Shown: positions 10,336 to 20,461 of the stretch, piece after piece
How positions within the stretch are numbered: the stretch's first letter is position 1
How the letters are laid out: each line of letters starts with the position of its first letter
Assembly (NCBI GenBank): GCA_963920765.1
Contig: OY987250.1
Location: forward strand, 9,726,409-9,790,408
Source of the DNA: Ulota crispa
Taxonomy: Eukaryota > Streptophyta > Bryopsida > Orthotrichales > Orthotrichaceae
Direction: 5' to 3'
Length of the DNA: 64,000 nucleotides
Notes under the pieces: generated by a model
The model's database searches: none
Seen by the model: the letters and a program-made list of their open reading frames with translations, nothing else
What the model was told of the DNA's origin: nothing
Made by a program: the position numbers and the translations under genes

Positions 10336-13300
10336 TTACAAGATCTTCCGAGCCTTCAGATATTTGAACATTATTAGGTATAATGCAATTCCTCCAAATA
10401 CAATCCCGCCTGTTGTGATATAAAATGCCAGCTGCGAGAAATAGGAGCCGAGTTAGAAAACAGTGTTGACGGAAAAACCAAAGATATAAAAAAAGCGCAT
10501 TACAGAGTGTTTTCATTGTTTTGTCAGAACTTACCGCACGCTCTTCCAGATAGGACTTGAGATTCATACCAAAGATTCCTGTAATAAAGAACAGGAAATT
10601 AGACTTCATAAAAGAAGGTCCGCTAACCAGCTATTCATCCACTTAGGAAGGTTTAAACAAGGTAACAAAATGTAACAAGGAAACAAAATGTAACAAGGTA
10701 ACAAAATGTAGCAATTGAACCAAGAAATTACACCTACATGCTGGAACAATATAATTATGTCTTGAAAGTTTGAAAATTTGAGCAACTAGATTAGAAACCA
10801 GCATTTTATGCCTTAGCAACTATCGGTCCAACTTTTTGAAAATTGTCATTTTCAAAGAAGCTGAAAGTGAGGACTGTCAATAGCAAAAACGACATTACCT
10901 GCAACAAGAGCCCCGAGAGCAGAACAGAATGTGGCCACCTGAAGCAACAACTCCAATCGGCTCACCTCAAGACGCCTTGAACTGCATCACCAAAACCATC
11001 ACTTCATTAAAATCCGTATCCTGAGATTACTACCAAGATATGCTGCCTAAACTTTTAAGGGAAATTTTTCATGGATAACCCTGAAGTTTGCAATATTTTC
11101 ATAGATACCCCTGCTTTTTCAAAAATATCACAAATACCCTTGGACCAAATTTTCAGGCGTTTGTTTTGTTGTGCATGCCGCTTCCCTTCTCCCTTTGTGC
11201 GCACACTACTTCTCTCTTGTTATGCGTGCACACAAAGGAAGAAGGGAAGTGGCATGCACAACAAAGCAAACGCCTAAAATTTTTGGTCCAAGGGATTTAT
11301 GATAATTCTGAAAAAGCAGGGGTATTTATGAAAATATTGCAAACTTCAGGGGTATCCATGAAACTTTCCCAACTTTTAAAACGTTGATGACGAGATTAGC
11401 AAAATGAGTTTATTCAGAGACTTGAGCCAAACCTCAAGTTGACACCGATGGAATCTTCCATCTCCTTGGCAGCATCCAGCAACTTCTCCGCTTGACCGTG
11501 ACAAGAGTCACATCTGTCAAGAAAACAGCCACATTCCGCAAGAAGGTAAACTATTGAATAATCACTACAAAGCACATGAGTTTCCGTTCTGAAAATTGAT
11601 TTAAACAGCAACCTTTCACGACAATTTTTGCAAATTTCACAACAAATGAAGAACGAGAAATGCAAGTTTTGGTATTCAAACTCTGACCTTTGTAAGTAGT
11701 ACTCAAGGAGCATTTCGATTTCCTCTTCCTCATCTGCAGATAATACAAAATACGTGAGACAAAGGACTATTGTGCGTTTTGCATTTTGTCAATAGAAAAA
11801 ACTGCGTCATTAGAAGGTTGTCTGCAGAGACTTTCATATATACACAAATAAAACCAAAATGGGAGCACCTTCTGCAGTCTGCTTGTCCAAAGGGATTGTG
11901 CATTCAATGGAGCCATCCTTCCGGCGAACTTTACATGTCCGCCCCATGATGGTCATCTTCCGGATGTCCTCCGGGTGCTCTAGCATCTCCAAAAGCATTT
12001 GACGCAAAGCGCCAGCCTTTGCAGCTAACTCCACCTGCAAAACACGGAAAATTTAACATATAAATCCCTCTCACTTCAACATTAGCTTAGAATAAAGGGA
12101 AAATTTTATTAAATGCCCCTGAAATTTGCAATATTTGTATAGATACCCCTGGTTTTTAAGAAATTGCACGAACACCCTTGATATAATTATTTTGCATTTT
12201 CAAAATCATTGTTTTTAGATCTTGCAATGAATGCCTTAATTTTTGAATTATAGGAACACACAAAGATGGAATAAAATAAGGGGATTGATATGTCTACCAC
12301 ACCCTTTCAGCTATCCTGCCACACCCCAGGGGTAAATTTTAGATTTCTACCATCAAATAGTTGAATTTGAGAATTTGGGATTCAGATTTGGACTTAGAGA
12401 CCATAATTTAGTCTAGAATCATAAAAAGGTTGTAATTGAACAACACCCAATGAAAAAGCTTACCTTTTTTTATAAACAAAAGTAAAAGTAATACTTTTCC
12501 CCCAAAGTAAGCTTTTTCATTGGGTGTTGTTCAATTACAACCTTTTTCTAATGGTTCTAGACAAAATCAAGGTCTCTAAGTCCAAATCTGAATCCCAAAT
12601 TCTCAAATTCAACTATTTGATGGTAGAAATCTAAAATTTACCCCAAGGGTGTGGTAGAATAGCTGAAAGGGTGTGGTAGACATATCAATCCCCATAAAAT
12701 AATTGAAAAATAATAATTGCAAAACTACCTTGAGATGCTCCTTTGAGATGTCAAGGGTATTTGTGCAAATTCTGAAAAATCAGGGGTATCTATACAAATA
12801 TTGCAAATTTCAGGGGTATCTATACAAATATTGCATATTTCAGGGTATATATACAAAGTTTCCGTAAAATCAATTAGCTTGAACTCCATTGGCCAAAAAG
12901 TGCATACCAGAGCTTGCTTTCCAAGGCGGAGCTCCTCCAACACATCGCCTGTATACCGAATTGGTAACACCTTCAGTGATGCCATTACCTGCGCGTATGA
13001 GGAAAAGTACATTCCATGAGGCATCTTCACAGATGCAGAAACTGTCAAAAATAAAAAGCAAAAGCAAAACAGAAGAAATCGCTACTTATACAACTATCAA
13101 CTTAATAAAAGGCTATCTCTTTCCAGAGTTTTAATTTTCATTCAATTTTTTACAGGACTTGTGAAGTCGACTCCACGGATAAAAACATTTGTGAGACAGA
13201 ACAGCAAAGAAAGGACTTGCCGAAGTGAGCCATGTTCATCCTTACTCGAGGTTCAACATCCATGAGCATTCGCTCGAGTCTCTGAGTTCTTGAGATAAGA

Positions 13301-16076
13301 GCAGCCTCTACCACCTGGTCTTAACAGGCAAGACAACCGTGGAAGTCAGACCACATCTCAAAAGGACAACGCCTGAGAATAAAAAAAGAGCATTGAAGAA
13401 AAATCACAGAAAAGAAGGTAATCAATTCATAAAGCTTGCTGTAAAAATAAATTTAGAAAGAGCCCGGCACTGAATTACCTCCAATTCAAAGGGCATGATA
13501 GGACTATTGCTGTTGTTCGCTGTCCGAAGACGTGGAAGCAGTGCTCCCATAAAAGCTTCAGCTCCGATACTACAATGAACACCACGATGAAAGCTAAGTA
13601 CTATTGTCACTTTTCCCTAAAAAATAAGAGATGAATTTCAAAAGGTATATTTGCCAGGTCAGATTCAGTGGGAATGTGCACCTACCTTTTATGCTCAAAT
13701 ATGAGGACACTTTGAGAAGTTGCAATTGCCCTCAGCGAACCCAGATTGAGGAGAATGGCCTGGTCCCTTACCTGACATACCAGACAAGCATTGTCAGAAT
13801 CCCCAGGACAAGGTAACTGCAACCTCAGAGTACCAATTGAACTACATGTAAATGACCAATTCAAAACTAGATTTGCAAGAAAAGGTTTACGAGACAACGC
13901 AGATTTGATTTTTTTATGGTTGCAAATGCATTGAGACTTACCAGAATAGCAGGCACTGAATTGGTAACCCATAATGACGGGTCAACACTACGAATATCTC
14001 GAAGACGCAGTCCAGCTGGTCACACACACGTCCAAGCAACACAAGCAAGTTTAAATTAAAAACAAAGATCGTCATGTGCATATAATTACGTCACAGTAAT
14101 AAAAGCGAGATCTATACCCAGAAAGAAGAAAAAAAAACTGTAAAAGTCACTCACCTATACTCCTTAACAGCTGCCTTCTGCTTACTTCTCTTTGCACCAC
14201 GTCTCCACCAGGATGGACTTCAAGCACCTAGCAGTACCAGTAATTGCAAAAACATAAGCCCCCAAGTGTTCCCCATGTAACTTATACCCCGGCTGGTCCT
14301 CTTTTGAATCCTTTTAACTTCATTGTTTAAGACCCAGGCTCCTATTTTAACTTACATTTAAACCTTCTGAGCTAATACTACGGTTTATTACAATTTTCGA
14401 GAAAAGCTACGCTCCTTGTAATATTGTAGCCTACCGCAAAAGATACTTTAGGTTATGACTTGATGTAAATTCTACCATAGCTCCAACACCAACACTAGTC
14501 ATGTTTTTAGTTTTTCCAGAAGCTTAGTAAAACTAGGTCTTCAGTATTATATTAGGTAGTAAGGTAGGAGGCTCATGAACCGCCCATCTTCTGAAATGTA
14601 CTCTTTTGTACATGTTCTTTTTCATAGGTTTCAACAATGTACAAGCAGTGTACATTTGAGGAGGTGAGCGGTTTTAGAGCCCTATGCCACACTTCAACTT
14701 CAAAATTTCATAACTAATTCCACAAAGCTAAAAAAATATGAAACAACTTGGGTTAGATGCCATTTCTTCTTGTCTTTCAAGGAAAATTTACTGAGAAAAC
14801 ATTTCAAGAAGTTTTCACTTCCCCAAAATTCAGTTTCAGCCCTTAGATGGTCAGTTTATGAGCCTCCTACCTTAACACAAACCAGTGCAGTACAAAATAC
14901 ATAAAAGGGTTTTTGAAATGTGTTACAAAGAAACCTATGCCCTACTAGTGGGTGTCAAACTTCAATGCTTTTGACCCAATAACTCTAGCGGGTTCCCCTA
15001 TAACTCAACTACTTTTGCAAGTTACCAGATCTTATAACTTTATCACCCACCTCTAGAGGTGGGTGATAACTCAAACTAGTTATGACCTTTGTTTATAAAA
15101 GTTAAAGTAATCTTGTAGCTCTCTTCTAGCAAGCTAACCTTGTTGCTACTAATCATACTACTAAAATCACAATTACCTTTGTAACATCACATACTAACCT
15201 CTTTGATATCACACCTCAACTTTGTGTGAAGGAGTTATGGAGGGGAAGTAACTAAAGTTATCAAGTGGTTTGTGAAGTTTGTAAGGATGACAACTTTGTG
15301 AATTCTCGAATAAGCAACACCCCGTAACTTTGAGCGAATTGCAGGATAAAGTTATTCAAAAATCACCAAAAATCAAAGGTTTGACACCCACTACTTACCT
15401 GATAGACAGGTTCCTTGCCTCCGATAGCAAGAGAGTCAGCAGCAGATCCCACACTACTAGAGCTCCCGGTACCGTTGGGGATATCCCAAGACCCATAGCC
15501 ATCGCTACTTGTCACTTCGTCACCATCATCAGCATGCTCATCATCCCTTGCAACAGAATCTGCCCACACGCCATCGTCATCTCTCTCCTCTCGAAAGAGG
15601 TTGGAGGCTTTTGAATCATCCACATCATCGTCCCTGGACAACCTCCTGTAGTCTCCATTGCCAAATGGCTCGTCTCCATCAGTGCCGAAGTCTTGAAAAG
15701 CAGTGGCTCTCCTGCTCTTCTCTGCAAACTCTGTGTCTTCCTCGCTGTTGTCCAAACGGGTGCTTTTGGGACTGTTGATGTTGTCGTATGCATGGGTGGT
15801 GGTGGTCATGAATGGGAACCTCTGCGACCAGCCCATGCTCCAACATCCTGGAATGAAAACACTGTTCTGGCCAGTCACACCTTCGAATTGTGGTATTCGT
15901 GAGGGAATTGTCCTCCTGGAAACCCTACTTCCAAAGCACAATCCAAACCTGCGGTCAAGAGTATGATGAGAGGAGTTCTTCACATCGTGTGCCTCTCCAA
16001 ACCCTAAAACTGGCTGGTGCCCGTGCAGCCCTTGCAAGGCTCCTGCACTGCACTTCCATATGGAGCCCATATGCAC
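10336..16076 (-). CDS. MRS2-11: MRS2-11/MGT10-type CorA magnesium channel, chloroplast
   Basis: Thirteen exons on the minus strand: 16076-15399, 14227-14155, 14015-13942, 13771-13686, 13569-13479, 13314-13246, 12988-12908, 12034-11869, 11733-11688, 11513-11433, 10981-10899, 10578-10535, 10431-10336; 555 aa. Family marks include the PFELE motif, VVEAALISRTQRLE, ESCHGQAE-like CDSCHGQAEKLLDAAKEME, SSRRLEVSRLELLLQ, and the GMN selectivity motif at about aa 513-515 (IFGMN) between two C-terminal membrane helices. It resembles Arabidopsis MRS2-11, a plastid-envelope Mg2+ channel. The first 226 residues, all exon 1, are poorly conserved: a Ser/Arg-rich start consistent with a transit peptide, then a long Asp/Glu/Ser-rich stretch. 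MITEs occupy introns 1, 7 and 10. The start at 16076 (MHMG) opens the long exon frame; a start a little further in is possible. Confidence 0.94.
11059..11370. mobile_element. Mutator-like MITE family A, copy 1 (in MRS2 intron)
   Basis: A 312-bp foldback with arms of about 130 bp starting GGGAAATTTTTCATGGATA. It is flanked by a perfect 9-bp direct repeat AACTTTTAA (11050-11058 and 11371-11379), diagnostic of Mutator-type integration. Non-coding. Related copies: 12097-12863, 23898-24207, 60238-62067. Confidence 0.92.
12097..12863. mobile_element. Mutator-like MITE family A, copy 2, interrupted
   Basis: Left arm 12097-12180 (GGGAAAATTTTATTAAATGC) and right arm about 12750-12863 are the family A ends. 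The right arm carries a direct duplication of its CAGGGGTATCTATACAAATA segment. The middle is occupied by a complete family B element (12280-12693). Confidence 0.85.
12280..12693. mobile_element. Long-TIR MITE family B, copy 1, nested in family A
   Basis: A 414-bp near-complete foldback with arms of about 190 bp, from GGGGATTGATATG to CATATCAATCCCC. Perfect 9-bp target duplication ATAAAATAA at 12271-12279 and 12694-12702. It inserted into the older family A element. A second copy is at 22006-22411. Confidence 0.93.
14560..14874. mobile_element. MITE family G copy 1 (in MRS2 intron 1)
   Basis: 315 bp with 20-bp terminal inverted repeats, TAAGGTAGGAGGCTCATGAA at the left and TTTATGAGCCTCCTACCTTA at the right. 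No coding capacity. A related right end is at 27417-27469. Confidence 0.85.
14947..15392. mobile_element. MITE family U abutting the MRS2 exon 1 splice donor
   Basis: 446 bp with terminal inverted repeats AGTGGGTGTCAAAC / GTTTGACACCCACT, flanked by ACT on both sides (14944-14946, 15393-15395). The right flanking ACT is part of the minus-strand donor GTAAGT (15398-15393). It contains a perfect 28-bp palindrome at 15041-15068 centred on CTCTAGAG. Confidence 0.85.
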
Positions 16077-19000
16077 GCCAGCTCCAGCTTCCCCCTTTTC
16101 AGTAGTTCGTGCGTGATTATCTCCAATCTACCTGCAAAAATCTCACAACAAAGATCCAAAATTTAAAAGTACTAAAACTTCACTGGAGAGAGAGCGAGAG
16201 AAAAAAACACAATTCATAGCGAGAAAATACACTCTTTTGAATCTACAAAGAAAACTGTTGTAGAAGTAACATACAGAAGTGAATAAGGAGCAAAAATTTA
16301 TAGTTTGAGAATACCCAATTCTATTGATCGTTTTATAGACACAATAGACTTCAAATGGGGTCAATTTTCTATCACCAGAAGACAAAAATATAAGGCCGGA
16401 TTTGCTGCGAATGTTGAGCTCCTAGAGAGACTGAAGTTTTCTCGTTTGTGAAATCCAAAGCACATTGGCACACGATAGCTTTCTATGGATATTTCAAAAA
16501 GGACACGGCTAGTACAACCCTTCAAAGTTCGATTGAGACCGGTGATTCTATAGAACAGTAGATGGGATTGAAACCAAAACAAGCTCAAACAAAATGATTT
16601 TGACATTAGGAGCTGAAAACCCTCGTAATCGTTGCAAGATTTTCATGTATGAACACATTCAACCACATTTTTTGAAATTGAGCAAAGAAAGAAACGCTTG
16701 CACTGTTCTAGGTGAAGGTTTGGTTACCTGGGTAAACGAAATACGTCTGCCAATTTCGAAGTTTGGTTCCGAAGAAAACGAGTGCGCTTGTTTAAGATGA
16801 AGAGATTCTTCAGTTGTGAAGGAGACAACAAAAGAATTGGTTGTCTAAATTCCTGGTTGAAATTGTGGAGAATCAGCTGCTGCGCGGTTGGTGTTGCTTA
16901 GTTTGCAGATTCTGGGGGAATCCGAAGTGAAAGTGGAGAGGAGAGAGCGATGTGGGTCATGAGTGGATGACGTTGCTCGCAAATGCCGCGCCTGCGTTTC
17001 CGGTCTCGACAGAGTCGCAGGCTCTCGCAGGCATGGCAAGCATATCTCTGTAATATCACCTCCCCTGATATCACCCTACACTAATATCACCCTCTATAAT
17101 ATCACCTTCACTAATGTCACCTACACTAATGTCACATTCTCTAATATCACTTACTCTATGGGTATTCACTGATCAAGGTCTAGGGTGGATTCATACATTG
17201 GGTACGTTGTCCCATACAATAAGTATTAACACCATATTAGGTAAATTAAAAAAAAACAGAGGGATCATTTTGTACTCCACCTTAATCCCACATACATTAA
17301 ATGTAGGCATAGCTATAGCTCAAAGTTGTGAATATTTGAAGTTCTCAAAGACAATCATTGAGATCTCAAGTGCACGCTTGTTTTTTTGTAATATGCTGAA
17401 ATGTACATAATGGCAAAAAAGTGGAAAGTTCCATAATGTAATGTTTTTCCCAATTTACTTAATATGGTGTTTATGATTATTTTTCAACAATTTATTAAAA
17501 ACTTGGAAACAAAAGACATCAGCCTCATATTTCTATACCAATTAAGAAAAGTGGAAAAATTCTAGGTAGGAAATAAGATAACTATAATGTTTTATATAAC
17601 TAAATATGAGGCCATTAATCAAATCAATTGTGCCAATGATAGGGGCGATGAGATTGAAACTTTCACTATAAGGTTCAAAAGCTTGTTTCCAAAAAAGTAG
17701 GCCTAAAATATTGGGTAATCAACCACATCATCAAAAAATGACATCTTTTAGGTTTTGTAAAAATGTAGGGAGAGGGGTTGAATTCTAAGAGTCTTGATGA
17801 TGTTTGTAATCTCTTTTGTTGTACCTCTCTCCTTACCACTAAAAAAAGACAAGTTTGCAAGAAGATATACAATGGGCATTAAAAAAAACTGTTTTTTCTT
17901 TACATGAGAAATGTTTGTTATCCAAAAGCCCAATGTTCTCTTGCAAGCTCCAATCTTGGTGCACACTTGTGAAATAGAAATATTTGTCATAGATTTCTTG
18001 AATGCTCATACTCATCAAAAGCAAAAAACTACAAGTGCTTTCACTAGGCACAATGTGTATGGCAAAACAAGGCTTGTCTATTGATATCCAAAAGGTACCT
18101 TTAGAGCATTTACCTCAAAGTTTGTTTCTCCAATTAGTTGCTAGCCCTCAAATGGCAAGCTTCCTTAGCTAAAAAGTTGCTTCAAATTTGGTACTCTTGA
18201 ATTTTGTTATGTCATTGTCATTGTGCAAAGGAAATATCATACTGTCTTTGTGATTCAAGTACTGATCCATATGTAATACATTACATGCACCACTATGTTG
18301 TTTACCATGCTAAAGAGCATTGAAAATTTACATACATTTTAGGCACTTATACTCACAAAATTGCCAAGTTTTAAATGTGCATTCTTTGTCTTCTTGTAAT
18401 GAACCCTACCTCAAAGAATTATAATTGACATTTTTATCAAATATCTTTTATCTTTTTTTTTTGTTAATGGAAAAATAAAGAATCAAAGTTGACTTTTATG
18501 TGGTTATTATTTTGGCTCTTTTGGGCTACTATAAATTAATAAATCTGAGTTTGTACAAAACCCCACATTTTTTTAGTACCAACCAATAAAGGGAGAACCT
18601 TGTTAGGCATATATAGGACATTTATTTGTGACTAACATACCTATGGATTTGTACTTGTAAAAATCACAAATAATCACATTTCACAAAATTATGTCCATGT
18701 CAAGTATATGGCCCTTAGTTTCCACTTCTTAGTTTTGTTAATCCACATTTCACCAATGCATATCATATGTGAGCTTTTAGGTTGGTTATCTAAAGGAAGA
18801 ATGCTTTGCCACCCAAAATTTTGTGATTTGCTTGCCTTTCTTCATTTAATTTTAGCCAACCAACAATAATGTTCTCTATTAAATTATTTTTCATATTGAC
18901 TGTTGCACTCATATCTATTATTCACTTCAAAATTCCTAAATTTTCATAATAGCCTTCCTATTGTCTCTTCACACAATGATGTTTTGCAACCCACTAAAAA

Positions 19001-19203
19001 TGTTATGTAGTAATAACATATGGAAGTAAGTAAATTTTTTCATGTAAGAAGAATTTTTATTGTGGGTATGTATTAGTAGTAATTGAAAAAAGATTTATTC
19101 TTGCTTTTACTTATGTTTGATAAGACTTTTATAACACATTTGTTGAGCATTACTTTAAATTATTTGCTAGTATTACACTCCAATGGTACACTTGGAGGGC
19201 TTG
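16077..19203. other. Intergenic, MRS2-11-like promoter side; no gene seen
   Basis: 16077-17040 has the higher GC expected of a 5' UTR and promoter for the minus-strand gene. 17050-17165 is a degenerate array of a 14-15 bp unit like CACTAATATCACC. 17200-19203 is AT-rich with no recognised gene. Confidence 0.55.
17050..17165. repeat. Degenerate short tandem repeat (CACTAATATCACC-like)
   Basis: Seven or eight imperfect units of about 14-15 bp containing TAATATCAC or TAATGTCAC. They give a spurious NITLYNITFTNVT reading frame. Confidence 0.75.
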
Positions 19204-19585
19204 TTAACCCTTCAATGATTGGCTTGTCCTTGTGACTGACCCACTATAGTTGCTCTACAATGCTCTATAGTGGTGTAGCATGTGCCCACACCATATAATA
19301 TTGTTCTCAAAAGTTGCAAAAGACAATAGTACATATTGCCCTCACAAAAATTGCAAGAAGGGCAACATGGGACCTAACACCGTGCTTGTGAACCTTCTCA
19401 CAAATTGAAATTTTAAAAAATATGGGGGCATTCAATGAGACTATTTTTGGCATTCCGTGATGAAGCACATCTCCATGACCACTTCTAAAATTATATTGAA
19501 TGAAAAATATTTTTTTCCCACATGCTAGGGTTTTTTTTGGACAATGAGGGGACAATTTTTGTCTCCTAGGGGGTTTAGGGGTTAA
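19204..19585. mobile_element. TTAA-bounded element, family M copy 1
   Basis: From TTAACCCTTCAATG to TTTAGGGGTTAA, 382 bp. Its interior (around GGGCAACATGGGACCTAACA) matches the copies at 34291-34636 and, reversed, 8581-8949. Short subterminal hairpins occur near both ends. Confidence 0.82.
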
Positions 19586-20461
19586 AAACTTTGTTGAATT
19601 AACCTTTCGTGAATTCAAAACTCTTTCATTGATAACAAATGAATGGTGAAGGCATCAAAATGTGCATGCTTGAAAACGGGATTAAGTTGTCTACTATGTT
19701 ATGTGTCAGCGTAAAGCAAGACAAACGAAAATCAATAGCCCCTAGGGATAAAATAAGGGGTGGCTACCACGGACCTGCCGAGTTAATAAGCAACATGACA
19801 TACTCATGTCAGCATTCTCAATTCTGATATCTCTAGGTGTTGTTACCAACAACCTTCTTTGATTTACAGAACGTTCCGCTATTGACACTTGCAAAAAAAA
19901 ATGGAGTACCTTTGATGAACTCTAAAATCAAGACACATGTAGCTTACTGATCTCATTGCTTGAGAGTAGGGACCGAAAAAAATATATATTTCGCATCTGC
20001 CAATGTAAAGAAAACTTTGGTTTTCGCTTGATGGTGATTTGAATGATGCCTTGAGATGTTCTTGTGGCTTTTGGTAGCTCTTGGTGAAGAGCTCAAGTTT
20101 GTGCAAAATAAAAAGAAACTTAATTCCTTGTCCAAGGGCGTGAAGAGAGCTCGTCAAGAATGGTATGATAAGAGTTCACAAACAAAGGTTTTGCCATTTT
20201 GACTGGGTTCGAGTTTGTTGCAAATAGATGTCTGTTTCTTCAGATGTTGGGAAATGGTTTGAAGGGTTGGTTTTGAGAGGAAATAACCTTGTTCAAGAAC
20301 AACGCCTCAGTGGTTTAAGAATATCATGCTTGATTCAGGTTATTTTTCTTTTGTTCTCTAGGTTTTTCTTCAATATTTTTAAGAGTCAGCTTTTATTTCA
20401 AACCTCAATGTCTTCGATTGATACTCTTGTTTTCTGTGTGCACTGACACCATAAGGTGAAA
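19586..20461. other. Intergenic, 3' of the DNAAF4-like gene
   Basis: No gene recognised; should include the 3' UTR of the minus-strand gene ending at 20462. Confidence 0.5.

Noticed and set aside
14228-15398. Introner-type origin for MRS2 intron 1
   Set aside because: Element U covers only the first 446 bp next to the donor, not the whole intron, so it did not create the intron by itself.
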